64,000 nucleotides of DNA, from NCBI GenBank assembly GCA_014529385.2, contig CM043966.1, forward strand, positions 108,364,087 through 108,428,086, in the 5' to 3' direction. Under the pieces are notes generated by a model that saw only the letters and a program-made list of their open reading frames with translations, did not search any database and was not told where the DNA came from. The stretch is from Adiantum capillus-veneris (taxonomy: Eukaryota > Streptophyta > Polypodiopsida > Polypodiales > Pteridaceae). Shown one piece after another: positions 21,631-32,336 of the stretch (positions within the stretch are counted from its first letter, which is position 1; every line of letters starts with the position of its first letter). The position numbers were made by a program, and so were the translations under genes.

Positions 21631-21938
21631 CACATCCTCTATGCCCATGGTGCATACTTTATGAACATGTATGGTTCATTGGAGTTTTGGAGCACACAAG
21701 GTATGGAGATGTTACACTATCGTGCCAGGGGTGTCTACTTCAAGAATACAAGACATGGGGGAGGTTTAGTGCACTCATGCTATCTTCAAGAAATGTTCAA
21801 CTGGTTTTATTGCACCACCTTTGGACGTGCAAAGTGTTTATTGAACATGCAAGGCCATCACGCTTGGCAAAAGAACCCCGTCGACTGGCCCATGTTCATT
21901 CCTCAGAACACTAGAGATCCTCACAAGGTCCAACACGG
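21631..21938 (+). pseudogene. Exon 2 (first part) of the CPFC gene
   Basis: In frame with exon 1: HILYAHGAYFMNMYGSLEF, then WSTQGMEMLHYRARGVYF and a TRHGGG motif, then MFNWFY. The F/W-S-x-Q-G-M-E pattern after a histidine-rich helix is reminiscent of the C-terminal part of the same uncharacterised family. The exon is cut at 21938 by the LTR element; its four last bases ACGG are duplicated at 27444-27447. Confidence 0.65.
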
Positions 21939-23459
21939 TGTCGTGATGTGGCACGTCCATACCAAGAAAGCATGCTCACTAACTAACTCAAATGGTTTCA
22001 GATACATGGGCATGCTATTAGTACTCAAATGGTTTCAGATACATGGGAATGCTATTAGTGATGTACATGTTATACATATGGCTTGTAGTGTCAGCTTTTT
22101 GTGAATACTTGATAGGGTGCATATTGTTTTGAGTTTAATTTTGTGTTGATAAATGCCTAACAGTAGCATTGAGGTTTTGGGTGGACATTTTAGAATAATG
22201 GGCGATTGATAATGTGCTGGCCATCGATAGAATTCCCTCCAGATGCAATGACATACACTTCAATGGTTATTGGTTACTGAGGTCTAGGAGATGTGGGTCA
22301 AGCACTTTTTGTGACTATTATGTGAGTACCTTGAGTATAGTGGAAAATCATGTCTAGAGTGCTATAGTGCTAAGGTTCAACTCTTGGGACACATGCTGGG
22401 TAAAGAGAAAGGACAACAAGTCTTCAACCAGGATATGATACCCTGGTATGTTATTTTTAACACACTCTTGGGTGCTTACGTACAAAGAGCAGATGTCAAT
22501 GTGGGAAGATGGGACCTTTGAACGGGAAATAAAGCCGGATAAAAGAGATGAAAAATTGTATGTTCTCATGGCAAATATTATGCAAAGACTGGCATAGAAG
22601 AGAATGCAGTAAACATCAAAGCCATGAGAACATACAAAGGAGGCATGCCATTCATGAGCTTGTGGGTATGTGGGAACAAGCCCCAATGGGTAAAATAATT
22701 AAAAGAATTAAAAAAAAATGAAAGAGGGAGGCCTGCTGAAGCCCGATTGGGTGATGAGAATGGAAACACACATGTGCATGACGAGGCAAGGAGGAAAATC
22801 GCGATCTGGATTGCGGGGGAGGATTTTTTTTTGCATGCTCTGGTCATCATTGAGTTTATCACACGGACCAAGAAGTATTCAGTAAAATGATGAGAATGAT
22901 GGATCTGCAAAGTCTGGCAATGTCGTAAAAGAAGAAAGGCCTCAACTGCCTGATGTAGGATGCAAACCCCACAAATGGAAGCTTATTTCGTAGGATTGCA
23001 GGAGAAAAAACAGCGATTCAAAGTGTGTGTGTTGGGCAGGAGGAATTTTGGCTCCTCTGTATACATAAAAGATCGTCATTTCTTCTCTTCACCCGTAGGG
23101 GGTTTACCAAGTGTCTAGCTTGCCACAGGTTGTGCAAAATAGAGCAAGGGAGAGAGAGAGGGGCTGCTGTCCTATAGCCGTGAGCAAGAGAGATAGAGGA
23201 AGTAGCCGTCCAGCATGCCCAACCAGTGATGTTTTAGAGAGAGAAGGGCTGCTGCCTTGGCCATGAGGAAGTGGGGAGGGGAAAAGATTTGCACACAGGT
23301 TAAATAATAAAAGACTACATAAGGGTTAAGCATAGCCATAGAGATAGGCAATTGAGACGAAGAAACAAGCATCAAAGTCAAGTCATTGGAAATCCAAGAC
23401 ACAAACTCTCACAGCTAGATGTCTCGCACCTTCCCGCCTGGACTGCACACTTCACGACA
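21939..23459 (+). repeat. Copy A 5' LTR
   Basis: About 1,521 bp. It contains a local tandem duplication of the phrase caaatggtttcagatacatg (about 21988-22060) that the 3' LTR lacks. A TATA-like tacataaaag is near 23061. Confidence 0.85.
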
Positions 23460-23463
23460 TTTT

Positions 23464-23480
23464 TGGTGAACCCAACACGT
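23464..23480 (+). other. Copy A primer binding site, tRNA-Trp-like
   Basis: TGGTGAACCCAACACGT, four bases after the LTR. It resembles the complement of the plant tRNA-Trp 3' end (expected about TGGTGAACCCGACGTG). The assignment is inferred from the tRNA sequence I know. Confidence 0.6.
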
Positions 23481-23506
23481 AACAGCTGGGGTGAGAGTAC
23501 GTAAAG

Positions 23507-25907
23507 ATGGTTAGAAAAGTGAAGCAGCTATATGCTGAACTGAAAGAGCTTGTAGGCAGATGCAAATGGCTTGAAGAAGAAGACCGGATTCAAAAAGCGA
23601 TTGAAAGCGCTAGGCAATCCGTATGTAATGAGCTTAATATACTTGAAGGCTATGATCCAGAAGGATACCTTGAGTGCTATGTGACAGAGATGAGGCTTCA
23701 AGAAATTCTAGAAGCTCATATGGTTGCATCATTTGTTCAACTTATCAGTGATGATTTCAAGCACCAAGTTTAGGACTATGCGGGGGTATATGCAAGCAGT
23801 CGGGATGAGTTTTCTATAGCTATATGCAAGACCAAGAGATGGAGCAGAGTGAAAGTGGATGTGACTAGCTAGATTTGGTGTCTCCAGTAAGCCATGCAAG
23901 TGGCAACACATCCATACTGGCTAATTTAGAAGCAACAATAGATGCATGTCTTTTACAAGATGCAAATTTGTTGTATGCAGATGAAGTAGACATAGTGGAA
24001 GCTATTTATGCATGTTTGGGTCTTGCAACCTCCGTACCTCAAGACAGTGACTCTCCTAATGCTATCCAAGAACTTAAAATGGCTCAAAATGACTTAGAGG
24101 ATGATGCAAATTTGTGGACTATGACAGATGACTTGGATGCTCTTTTTGATTCGTTTGGAGATGCACGCGAGCGTACATGCAAGGATGATGATGCTATGGT
24201 TTTGACAGAGAATGTGAAGGGCCAACAGGTGGAAGACAACCATATTAGTGATATGCTACAGTCTACTTCTGATCGGATCTAGGAACTTTTTCTAAGTTTA
24301 AAAGAGCCGGATGCCTATGCTGAATACATATACGAGGATGAAGAAGTTATTATCAATGCTTTCCTATACGAGTTTGATGCATGTTGTACTACCCAAATGG
24401 ATATGCGTACCTGTGAAAGTGCTAGTTTAGAGGGGGTGATTGAAAATCTCTTCATTTGCGAGGATAGCCTTGCTAGTAGCATTGCAGATTGTGAAGTACC
24501 TCAGCAAGAGGAAGTGGAAGAAGAGGAGTGCATTAACAAAGTGATATGTATGTCTTATATGTCTGGGGTAGCAGATGTGATGCAGATGACTAATGGAATT
24601 ATGCCTTATTCATATCTAAATGCAGCAAGCTTTCACAATTCCATGGTAGATCTGGAAGGTGTTCTGCAAAGTTTGAAGTCTTTAGCAGATGATTTTGGAT
24701 TGCCTATTCGTGATGATAACGTTTTCGAAGTCGTGTTTGCAAGAATGACAAATGCATATTCTATGCATGAGGATTCGGGTTTTGGGGCTGAAGCTTTGAA
24801 TCTTCAAGATTCACAAAGCAAAGATATAGAAGTGTTTGGGAATGCTATACAGATTGAAGTGACATTAGAGGATAGAATAGAAGAGCAAGAATCCTCTTCG
24901 GATATGGTCTGTGATAGGGGTGTTCTTTCTGATCTATGTGAAGATGCAAATAAAGATGCTTGCCATGAAGTGCCTACTATATAGGGTTCTAAGAATTTGG
25001 GTTGCCTACAGGTATGCAAAAAATATTTGAGGCATAAAAGGGATTTATATCTTGTGTCGTAGAGTATAAATTGCAAGCAGTTTGTGAGCATCTATCCGCT
25101 ATGGATAGGAAGGGTATACAGGGTACTGACTTGAAGCAAGAAGAGAATGCTAGCTCTATGCTGACACCAGAGTCATGTAATGAAGAAGGGTTCTCCCTAG
25201 ATGAGTGGAGACATGATTCAATTCAAGATAATTTAGGGATGGGTCAAAAAGCAAGAAGGGGTGAAGATATTGTGTCAGAGACTAACTCCAAGGAGGTTTT
25301 TGAGCAGTCGGTTACAAGTGACTGGGAGAACACCTATAAGAATGATTTGGAAAGGGAAATAGACACCATATTTGAGAGGTATGTAGAGTTTTATGATGTA
25401 AAGGTGCAGAGGTATTTGGTAAAAGTTAAGAGAATTGACAAGAGGTTTACCATGCATATATCTGACGTTTATCTCGGTGATGAAAAAGGCTATCTAGAGG
25501 ATTCTATTGAGAACGAAGATGCAGATTCATACTTCTATGCGGAAGAGGTACATATGGATGTAGAGGTTGGTGAGAAGGTTGAAGTGAAGTCTCAAGAATC
25601 TTTGGAGTATATTACAAGCAGCCTGGAAGGCTTTTCTAAAGAGGAGGATGACAAACTTATGTCTCTTCTTGATGAAAATCTTGTGCATAATGGAGATTCT
25701 TTACAGACGTTCTAGAGACGAGTGTACATGATGATGCCTTATGATCTCGGAGGAGTTAAAAGATGCAGAGAATTTCAATGCTTAGTACAATACAAGTTTT
25801 TGAGTTACCCATATGATCCTGAAGGACGTCATGGGATAAAAGAGAATATAATTGCTATCACAGGATACCATGAGGTTGGCACATGCCGAAGGATGTGCCA
25901 GTTCTGA
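23507..25907 (+). pseudogene. Acidic polyprotein of copy A (broken)
   Basis: Starts at ATG 23507 (context gtaaagATGG, shared with copy B), 47 bases after the LTR. The frame breaks near 23773-23875, continues in frame 1 to 24984 with one TAG (24280-24282), then shifts near 25050 to the frame ending at TGA 25905-25907, with one TAG at 25713-25715. Intact length would be about 780 residues. Conserved blocks shared with copy B are GYDPEGYLECY (23648-23680); LEATID...QDA...YACLG (23926-24021, 18 of 32 positions identical); KVQRYL (from 25401); and C-terminal PYDLGG and PYDPEG. The protein is very acidic (runs such as EEVEEEE). No metal-binding or catalytic motif is visible. Function unknown. Confidence 0.7.
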
Positions 25908-25916
25908 GGGGGTGGA
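25906..25916 (+). other. Copy A polypurine tract
   Basis: GAGGGGGTGGA directly before the TGTC start of the 3' LTR; the same 11 bases precede the 3' LTR of copy B. Confidence 0.85.
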
Positions 25917-26751
25917 TGTCTTACTGTGGCACGTCCATACCGAGAAAGCATGGTCACTAACTAAATCAAATGGTTTCAGATACATGGGCATGCTATTAGT
26001 GATGTACATGTTATACATATGGCTTGTAGTGTCAGCTTTTTGTGAATACTTGAAAGGGTGCATACTGTTTTGAGTTTAATTTTGTGTTGACAAACACCTA
26101 ACAGTAGCATTGAGGTTTTGGGTGGACATTTAGAATAATGGGCAATTGACAATGTGATGGCCATCGATAGAATTCCCTCCAGATGCAGTGACATACACTT
26201 CAATGGTTATTGGTTACTGAGGTCTAGGAGATGTGGGTCAAGCACTTTTTGTGACTATTATGTGAGTACCTTGAGTATAGTGTAAAATCATGTCTAGAGT
26301 GCTATAGTGATAAGGTTCAACTCTTGAGGCACATGCTGGGTAAAGAGAAAGGACAACAAGTCTTGAACCAGGATATGCTACCCTAGTATGTTATTTTTGA
26401 TACACTCTTGGGTGCTTATCATACAAAGAGCAGATGTCAATGTGGGAAGATGGGACCTTTGAACGGGAAATAAAGCCGGATAAAAGAGATGAAAAATTGT
26501 ATGTTCTCATGGCAAATATTATGCAAAGACTGGCATAGAAGAGAATGCAGTAAACATCAAAGCCATGAGAACATACAAAGGAGGCATGCCATTCATGAGC
26601 TTGTGGGTATGTGGGAACAAGCCCCAATGGGTAAAATAATTAATAAGAATTTTAAAAAAATGAAAGAGGGAGGCCTGCTGAAGCCCGATTGGGTGATGGG
26701 AATGGAAACACACATGTGCATGAGGCGGCAAGGAGGAAAATCGCAATCTGG

Positions 26752-26791
<40 letters not shown>

Positions 26792-27443
26792 TTTTTTTGG
26801 CATGCTCTGGTCATCATTTATCTGCGAGGAAGAGTTTATCACACGGACCAAGAAGTATTCAATAAAATGATGAGAATGATGGGTCTGCAAAGATCAGCAA
26901 TGTCGTAAAAGAAGAAAGGCCTCAACTGCCTGATGTAGAATGCAAGCCCCACAAATGGAAGCTTATATTGCAGGATTGAAGGAGAAAAAGCAGCGATTCA
27001 AAGTGTGTGTGTTGGACAAGAGGAATTTTGGCTCCTGTGTATACATAAAAGATCGTCATTTCTTCTCTTCACCCTTAGGGGGTTTACCAAGTGTCTAGCT
27101 TGCCACAGGTTGTGAAAAATAGAGCAAGGGAGAGAGAAAGAGGGGCTAATTTCCTATAGCCGTGAGCAAGAGAGATAGAGGAAGTAGCCGTCCAACATGC
27201 CCAAACCAGTGATTTTTGAGAGAGAGAAGGGCTGCTGCCTTGGCCGTGAGGAAGTGGGGAGGGGAAAAGCTTTGCATACAGGTTTAAATAATAAAAGACT
27301 ACATAAGGGGTAAGCATAGCCATAGAGACAGGCAATTGAGACGAAGAAACAAGCATCAAATTCAAGTCGTTGGAAATCCAAGACACAAACTCTCACAGCT
27401 AGATGTCTCGCACCTTCTCGGCTGGACTGCACACTTCACAACA
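25917..27443 (+). repeat. Copy A 3' LTR
   Basis: About 1,527 bp, closely similar to 21939-23459. It carries a G31 run (26755-26785) where the 5' LTR has only a short gcggggga. Confidence 0.85.
26755..26785 (+). repeat. Poly-G run of 31
   Basis: Uninterrupted G31, present only in the 3' LTR. It could form G-quadruplex structure, and its length may be uncertain in the assembly. Confidence 0.9.
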
Positions 27444-27447
27444 ACGG

Positions 27448-27520
27448 CATGCAGTGTGGCGAGCATCAAGGACTAGGGTTGGAAAAGTTTGGGTTAGCAG
27501 GAGGTAGTAGATGTATTTAG
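27448..27520 (+). pseudogene. Exon 2 (last part) of the CPFC gene
   Basis: Skipping the LTR element and one copy of ACGG, the reading frame continues without a break for 24 more codons (GMQCGEHQGLGLEKF...) to TAG 27518-27520. This shows that the insertion hit the final exon of an open gene. Confidence 0.6.
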
Positions 27521-27740
27521 AATCTTGTGAAAATGGAAAATCTACCACATTTGGATGCTCTCTTTTTTTGGATCAAGCGTTTGCATTGTTTGATTATTTA
27601 TGCAATTTTAGAAGTGTACGTTTTGCTCTGTGTGTTTGAATAGTTCTTTAATTTCTCGTGGTTTTAAAATTCAAAAGATTATTTTCTTGTGCTTATAGCG
27701 GCTCTTTTCCACCATGTGAACCCGCCCTTATATGGTCACC

Positions 27741-27750
27741 CTATATAAAG
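27741..27750 (+). promoter_or_regulatory. TATA box of the H3-like gene
   Basis: CTATATAAAG, 115 bases upstream of the ATG at 27865, with C-rich leader sequence between. Confidence 0.6.
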
Positions 27751-27753
27751 AGG

Positions 27754-27756
<3 letters not shown>

Positions 27757-27790
<34 letters not shown>
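27757..27790 (+). repeat. Poly-C run of 34
   Basis: Uninterrupted C34 between the TATA box and the ATG of the H3-like gene, so it would lie at or near the transcription start. Confidence 0.9.
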
Positions 27791-27864
27791 TTCTCAAACA
27801 CATAACACTCCTTCCCTCATGGAACACCACAAACTCTAAGAAGGCCCCCAAACGCACTTTGACG

Positions 27865-28594
27865 ATGGCAAGGACAAAATATACTGCCGCAAGAAGAATT
27901 CATAGACCATTGAGGTGCACAGAAAGCAGCAGATGCGTGCAAATTGACAACCTGAAGAGCTAGCTGACCCGTATTGAGCAGAGACGGACACGTCGGATGA
28001 ACGTCCACTATGGGAAGGGGAGGACATCCAATGAACCATAGGGTTAGCGGGAAGATGTTGCCAGGACAAATGGGCCCGATGCCATCTGGCCCAGGTCGCC
28101 ACACTGTGGCCGACAAGTCACTACCTAGAGGAATGGGTGCCATGCTTTCTGTTCAACCCAACACTAACGAGCATAACAGTGAAGATGAGGATTATGATCA
28201 GGATGAAGATGCCCCCCAGCCACCTCCCAAGCGCCGTCGAAAGTCAAAATTCTACAGGAAGCCGCAAAGAGCAAAGCCACAAGGAGGTCAGAGGCCCCCA
28301 CAACGCCGACCTCAAAGAACACGATGGTTTTGTTGAGCATTTGCTGAGATTCGGCATTACCAGAAGCCATCAGACCTGCTTATTAGGAAAGCACCTTTTG
28401 CATTGACATGTAAGGAAGTGCTACAAAGCTATAGCATAGAGCTTCGGATGTCTGCAATTTCCCTTGAATCAATTGAGGAGGCTGCTTAATTGGTCAGTCC
28501 CTTTGAAGAAACATTCTTATGTGCTGTCCATGCCAAGCGTGTAACAATCATGACCAAGGACATGCAACTTGCATGTCGCCTAAGGCAGGACTGA
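27865..28594 (+). pseudogene. Degenerate histone H3-like gene with long N-tail
   Basis: The product would be a nucleosomal H3 relative. The ATG opens with MARTKYTA, close to the H3 tail start MARTKQTA. Frame 1 then stops at TAG 27961-27963. Frame 2 (28010 onward) encodes an acidic patch (EDEDYDQDEDA), a basic stretch PPPKRRRKSKFYRKPQR, then the histone fold: EIRHYQK (28346-28366), LLIRKAPF (28376-28399), SIEEAA, and [14 protein letters not shown] (28520-28561), ending RLRQD at TGA 28592-28594. The core is interrupted in frame by TGA 28334-28336 and TAA 28487-28489. The tail before the fold is about 110 residues longer than in canonical H3. Loop 1 is not expanded, which argues against CENH3. 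It may be a captured or diverged H3 copy, now decayed. Confidence 0.8.
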
Positions 28595-29190
28595 TACCCT
28601 CTAACGTCAAAACCTTTTTTTGTAACTAACTTTTGTATTGGAATCAATTTACTTTGGAACCCTTGTACTGGATTCAAGAATTCAATGTATTTTCACTTTG
28701 CGACAAATACAATTTATCTCTTTTCATCTCTCTATGTTAACTTAATGTCCAATTTTTAAGTCTATTTGTCTACATTTATTTGTAAAATGGTTGAAGGTGA
28801 GATGCTAATCAGCTGTACAAAAGGCTAATCATTTGGCAACCAAAGTAAAGTAAATTTTTTGTTTGGCTTGAAATTGTCCATTAGGTAAAATGTTTGCTTT
28901 GTATTTTTCAAAAACTTGCAAAACTTGTCAAATGGGTGTTGTCCACAAGACAGTGAGAATTGGCCAGACAAGAGTCTTGCAGGGTTAAATCTCGCTGCCT
29001 TGTGGATACATAAAGAATTGCATGAAATGTCAATGGCAGGGCACATCTAGTACCAAAAAAGCTATTATATGCTATTTTTGGACAAGTTTTTTTCAATGTA
29101 CAAAATCAACTTTCAAACAATTTGCCTTGTCACAGAACATGAACAAAACAGTAAATTGAACTTTGCATGGAGAAGAGAGATAAATTTCAT
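28595..29190. other. 3' flank of H3-like gene, no gene
   Basis: AT-rich, with T-rich text typical of plant 3' UTRs (ttttttgtaactaacttttg) just after the stop. No coding signal. Confidence 0.5.
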
Positions 29191-30091
29191 TTAAAAGCTT
29201 GTACATTTGGCTTTACGTTCTTTTAACAGGAGGCGCTTTGCAACCTCTCTATGATGTTCTATAGCATTGGGTAGAATGGATGTAAGTACAGAAGCAGTTA
29301 TAGCTTGGGCACTGTCAACCCCCAGGGCTTGACAAAAAGCTATGCGTGACATGAACTTGCCACGGAAGCTAGTGCGAAAAGTGGAAATTGCAAGTGATCT
29401 TTTCACAAGAATAATTACATGGGCTGTTTGAGGGATGGTGATTAAGCATAGGAGTTTACTTGCGGCCTTAAGCACCCACAAAAAAAAATGGCAGTTCGAG
29501 GAGAAATCCTTGTGTATGATGCACACATCCTGCATTGGTAGTTTGCCGATGTAGCGTGCTAGGGCTGCTTGAGGCCCAAACACCATGCGCTCTCCCCCCT
29601 TTTGGGTAGCCCAAAGGTCCATGTCCAAAACATCCTACAAAATTGTAATTAACCAAAAGCAAAGAAGAAAGGTTGAATTATCAACGTAGGAGATGCTTAG
29701 TATTACCTCTTGTTGATTATCCTCATCATCCGTAGTTGGTGTGGTTTCAAGGTTGATAGAGGATTTGATCTCATCAACCTTGCGGGGGTTCTACGAACCA
29801 GGTGAATCGAGGCAGATAGGAGTTTGGTTGCCACAACAACCCTGGCTTGTGTGGCAACGAACTCCTCCTTCGTGACTTTACTCTGCTCTATAGCGAGAAT
29901 ATCCGTTGTCACTAGTGCAATTGTGTCAGCAACAGAGTCCCCCAATGGAAGCAGCTTGTCATCTGTAGCTTCTGGTGTAGGATCAAGGGGGAACTCCATC
30001 TTGGTGCATATGAGGCTAAGACACTCATCAAATCGGACACCAAAAGCCTTTTCAAGATCATGTAAGAATAAATACTCCTGATCTTCTATAA
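29191..30091 (-). pseudogene. Spliced gene of unknown function, damaged
   Basis: The minus strand reads an upstream exon (about 30091-29707) with EDQEYLFLHDLEKAFGVRF followed in frame by MEFPLDPTPEATDD (ATG at 29999) and a helical segment rich in T, V and A. One frame slip near 29790 precedes the exon end KVDEIKSS...DNQQE. The donor AAGAG|GTAATA is at 29706, the intron is 29706-29635 (72 bp, GT...TTTTGTAG), and the last exon (from 29634) encodes DMDLWATQKGGERMVFGPQ and an alanine-rich segment, ending KCTSF at 29191. I recognise no domain. Splice sites and long coherent text suggest a former gene rather than noise; it could also be part of an unidentified transposon. Confidence 0.45.
29635..29706 (-). 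other. Predicted 72-bp intron
   Basis: GTAATACTAAGC...TTACAATTTTGTAG on the minus strand. The flanking exons are both protein-like. Confidence 0.5.
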
Positions 30092-30698
30092 GTATGCTGG
30101 ATTAGCCATGGGGATATTCGATAGCTTGCAGTCTTTGCTATCTTTGGAAATCTATAGGCGCGGCCTTTGGATCTTGATGATCCGCCAGCACCCCATCCAC
30201 TGCCAAATGCGGGATCTCCATCTCCTCCAAGGAGGGCTCCTCATTGAAGAGGAAGAAGAGAGTGGCAATGTTGGACAAGAAAGATTGCCCAATTTTGCGC
30301 TTCTTGAAGGATTCTGCAACTTCCTTTGTCACTTGAGGAAGTGGTTTCCCTCTTTTGCAATCGCCTCAAAGTGAGCTAGTCTCTTTGAAAATGTAGTGTC
30401 GCCCTTGTGGATGTAGAGAAGCAGATCACATGGCAACCGCAGCATGGCATTGTCTTCAAAGTTCACAGCATACTTGAGTATATGCGTATGCATATACCTA
30501 TGATGTTGTGAAAAGTGTCATTGTGGAGTTGCATGGTTTTTTGTAAATCCAATGTGCACGTAAAGAAGCCGTGAAGATCACTGCATCTAGCATATTCGGT
30601 GTCCTCTAAGAAAAGAAGAAACCGCGAAAGGGGGGTGTGTAACTCTTTCGACGTTGCTGCTGTGTGGGAGGAGGATGCACTAGCATGTGCTTCCATGG

Positions 30699-30700
<2 letters not shown>

Positions 30701-30762
<62 letters not shown>
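30701..30762. repeat. (GT)31 microsatellite
   Basis: 62 bases of pure GT. The stretch 30092-31147 around it has one further minus-strand open piece (30138-30332) that may be an upstream exon of the preceding gene, and otherwise nothing I can support. Confidence 0.95.
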
Positions 30763-30763
<1 letters not shown>

Positions 30764-31147
30764 TTCTTTTTGTCTCTCTCAAGTGTTGACAAAAAAATAA
30801 GAATCCCCCTCCCCTTTATATAGACCGCCCCCTTCCCCCCAACGCCGCGGCCCGCTACAAAAAAAGTCCCCAAGCTCTTTGATATATATACAAGCATACA
30901 TTGGTGCGCACACAAACACCCAAACAAAATCTAAAAAACTTAATCAACAAAGGTGATACTATAATAACAAAAAAGTTTTGAATTTCCATTAAATAGAAGG
31001 CTTTACAACGTGGCATTAGAATCAGTTACATTGATGTATTAGATCACCTTAAAGATAGTGCGTCGCCAACGCTCCACTCCTCTTGCACTTTCAAGGTTGC
31101 CTCCATCCGCCTACCAATCTGAAACAACAAAAATGCTTTTAATAAGA

Positions 31148-31867
31148 CTAACAATTAACACATGTAGACAACATATAAACTAAACCGACCGTTTGCCGAT
31201 TGAGACAAAAGTAAGCGTATTTGATTTCTTCGTAGCCCAAGATAATCAAGTGTTCCCGTATGTTGGTGAGTGTCCAGTGTTCACTGACTTGCACAATCTC
31301 AAAAACACCATTTGACAAAGTAACGGGCATGTCAAATGTCACAAAATTAGTAACACTAGATTGTAAGGGTATCCACTTTCCACTCTTACACATCCAACGC
31401 TCATAGTGAAAACGTAAGTACAAAGTAGTGCACACTTTCAAATATCGTATCTCTATACCTAAAGCGCCCACCTTACACTTGTATTTATATCCATGGTGCA
31501 GTCCCTCAGCCATTCCCCAATTATCTCCAAATACCAGTTTTAGTGCTTCATACATGGCATTCTTGCTACAAAACATAGTAGGTGTGACACAAAATGGCAA
31601 TGTCTTGAACATGTGTACAAAAACATGCACGGGGTAGCACCAAATGACCCCTACTAATCTGGAAGCCTTCTCAAATTTTAATGAGGAGCAAATATCGGAT
31701 AGCATCTTCTCCTTCACTGAGAAACGTGACCATGCATCGGGTTCTGGCCATTCCGAACTTAGTAATGAAGGTTTGTTAACATCAATGATCTTACCATATC
31801 CATCCTTTGAGGCCGGCACTACATACGTGTGTGAATAGAAGAAGATTTTGCGTTGCAGTAGAATCAA
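31148..31867 (-). CDS. Unrecognised 239-residue ORF
   Basis: An open frame starting at an ATG near 31867, encoding a soluble-looking basic protein with several Cys and aromatic residues (SEWPEPDAWSRFSVKEKM, LVFGDNWGMAEGLHHGYKY, KCKVGALGIEIRYLK). No transmembrane segment, signal peptide or known catalytic motif is visible. Coding text is coherent over the full length, with no stops, in an otherwise decayed neighbourhood. It is convergent with the H3-like gene and in the same orientation as the damaged gene at 29.2-30.1 kb, so the two minus-strand genes may belong to one transposon or one host transcript. Function unknown. Confidence 0.45.
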   Translation of the reverse strand: MILLQRKIFFYSHTYVVPASKDGYGKIIDVNKPSLLSSEWPEPDAWSRFSVKEKMLSDICSSLKFEKASRLVGVIWCYPVHVFVHMFKTLPFCVTPTMFCSKNAMYEALKLVFGDNWGMAEGLHHGYKYKCKVGALGIEIRYLKVCTTLYLRFHYERWMCKSGKWIPLQSSVTNFVTFDMPVTLSNGVFEIVQVSEHWTLTNIREHLIILGYEEIKYAYFCLNRQTVGLVYMLSTCVNC

Positions 31868-31880
31868 AGGTGGCGAGTTG

Positions 31881-32133
31881 GGAAGCAGGGGAGAAAAAGT
31901 AGTTCAAATGGATGGTGTGGATGAAATGGAGAGACAGGTCTTGTAGCTATGGAAAGCTTCCCATTTGTAATGCAGCTATGGAAATCTTGGCGGGAGGGGG
32001 AGAACTGGCTAATGGGGAGCAAGGGGAGAAGAAGTAGTTCAAAGGGATGGTGTGCATGAAAGGGGGAGACAAATGGTGCAGTAGTATGGAAAGCTTTGTC
32101 ATGTGCTGCAGCTATGGAAAGCTTGGAGGCAGA
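31881..32133. repeat. Degenerate tandem duplication, about 136 bp
   Basis: Two imperfect copies of the phrase ggggagaa(a/g)aagtagttcaaa ... cagctatggaaa (about 31881-31999 and 32017-32133). They lie upstream of the 31148-31867 ORF on its strand, possibly in its promoter. Confidence 0.7.
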
Positions 32134-32320
32134 AGGAGAAAGAGAAGAGGTAGAATGGAGGGTACTGAAGATAAATGCAAATTTTGGTCAAAGAAAACAA
32201 TTTTTTGACCATGTATTTGGTTAGGAGAGCTTTTGGAGAGTGAAATGTGAGATTTAGAGATTTTTTTTAGAAATTGAAATTTTAGGCTTACTTTATGGGC
32301 GCCCATGAAAATGGAGGGAA

Positions 32321-32336
32321 CCCCCCCCCCCCCCCC
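32321..32336. repeat. Poly-C run of 16
   Basis: C16. The rest of 32134-33361 has no coding signal; a TATA-like ctatttattccc on the minus strand is near 32384. Confidence 0.9.

Larger units (their letters stand above)
21939..27443 (+). mobile_element. Non-autonomous LTR element encoding an acidic DPEG/DPGG protein (copy A)
   Basis: 5.5 kb. LTRs of about 1.52 kb (21939-23459, 25917-27443), starting TGTC and ending CA. Target duplication ACGG (21935-21938, 27444-27447), supported by the host reading frame that resumes on the far side. Primer site 23464-23480 and PPT 25906-25916. The interior is only 2.45 kb and encodes an acidic protein lacking any Gag, protease, RT or integrase motif. Protein blocks, leader, primer site and PPT match the minus-strand element at 42217-49519, although the LTRs of the two do not look alike. 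It must be mobilised in trans. Confidence 0.85.

Noticed and set aside
28137-28406. Frames overlapping the H3-like gene
   Set aside because: They are shadows of the frame that carries the H3 motifs.
27865-28594. Calling the H3-like gene CENH3
   Set aside because: Loop 1 is not longer than in canonical H3, and the end of the fold is closer to ordinary H3 ([10 protein letters not shown]).
27757-32336. C34 and C16 runs as ends of one large DNA transposon
   Set aside because: Both runs are on the same strand rather than inverted, and no flanking duplication or terminal repeat was seen.
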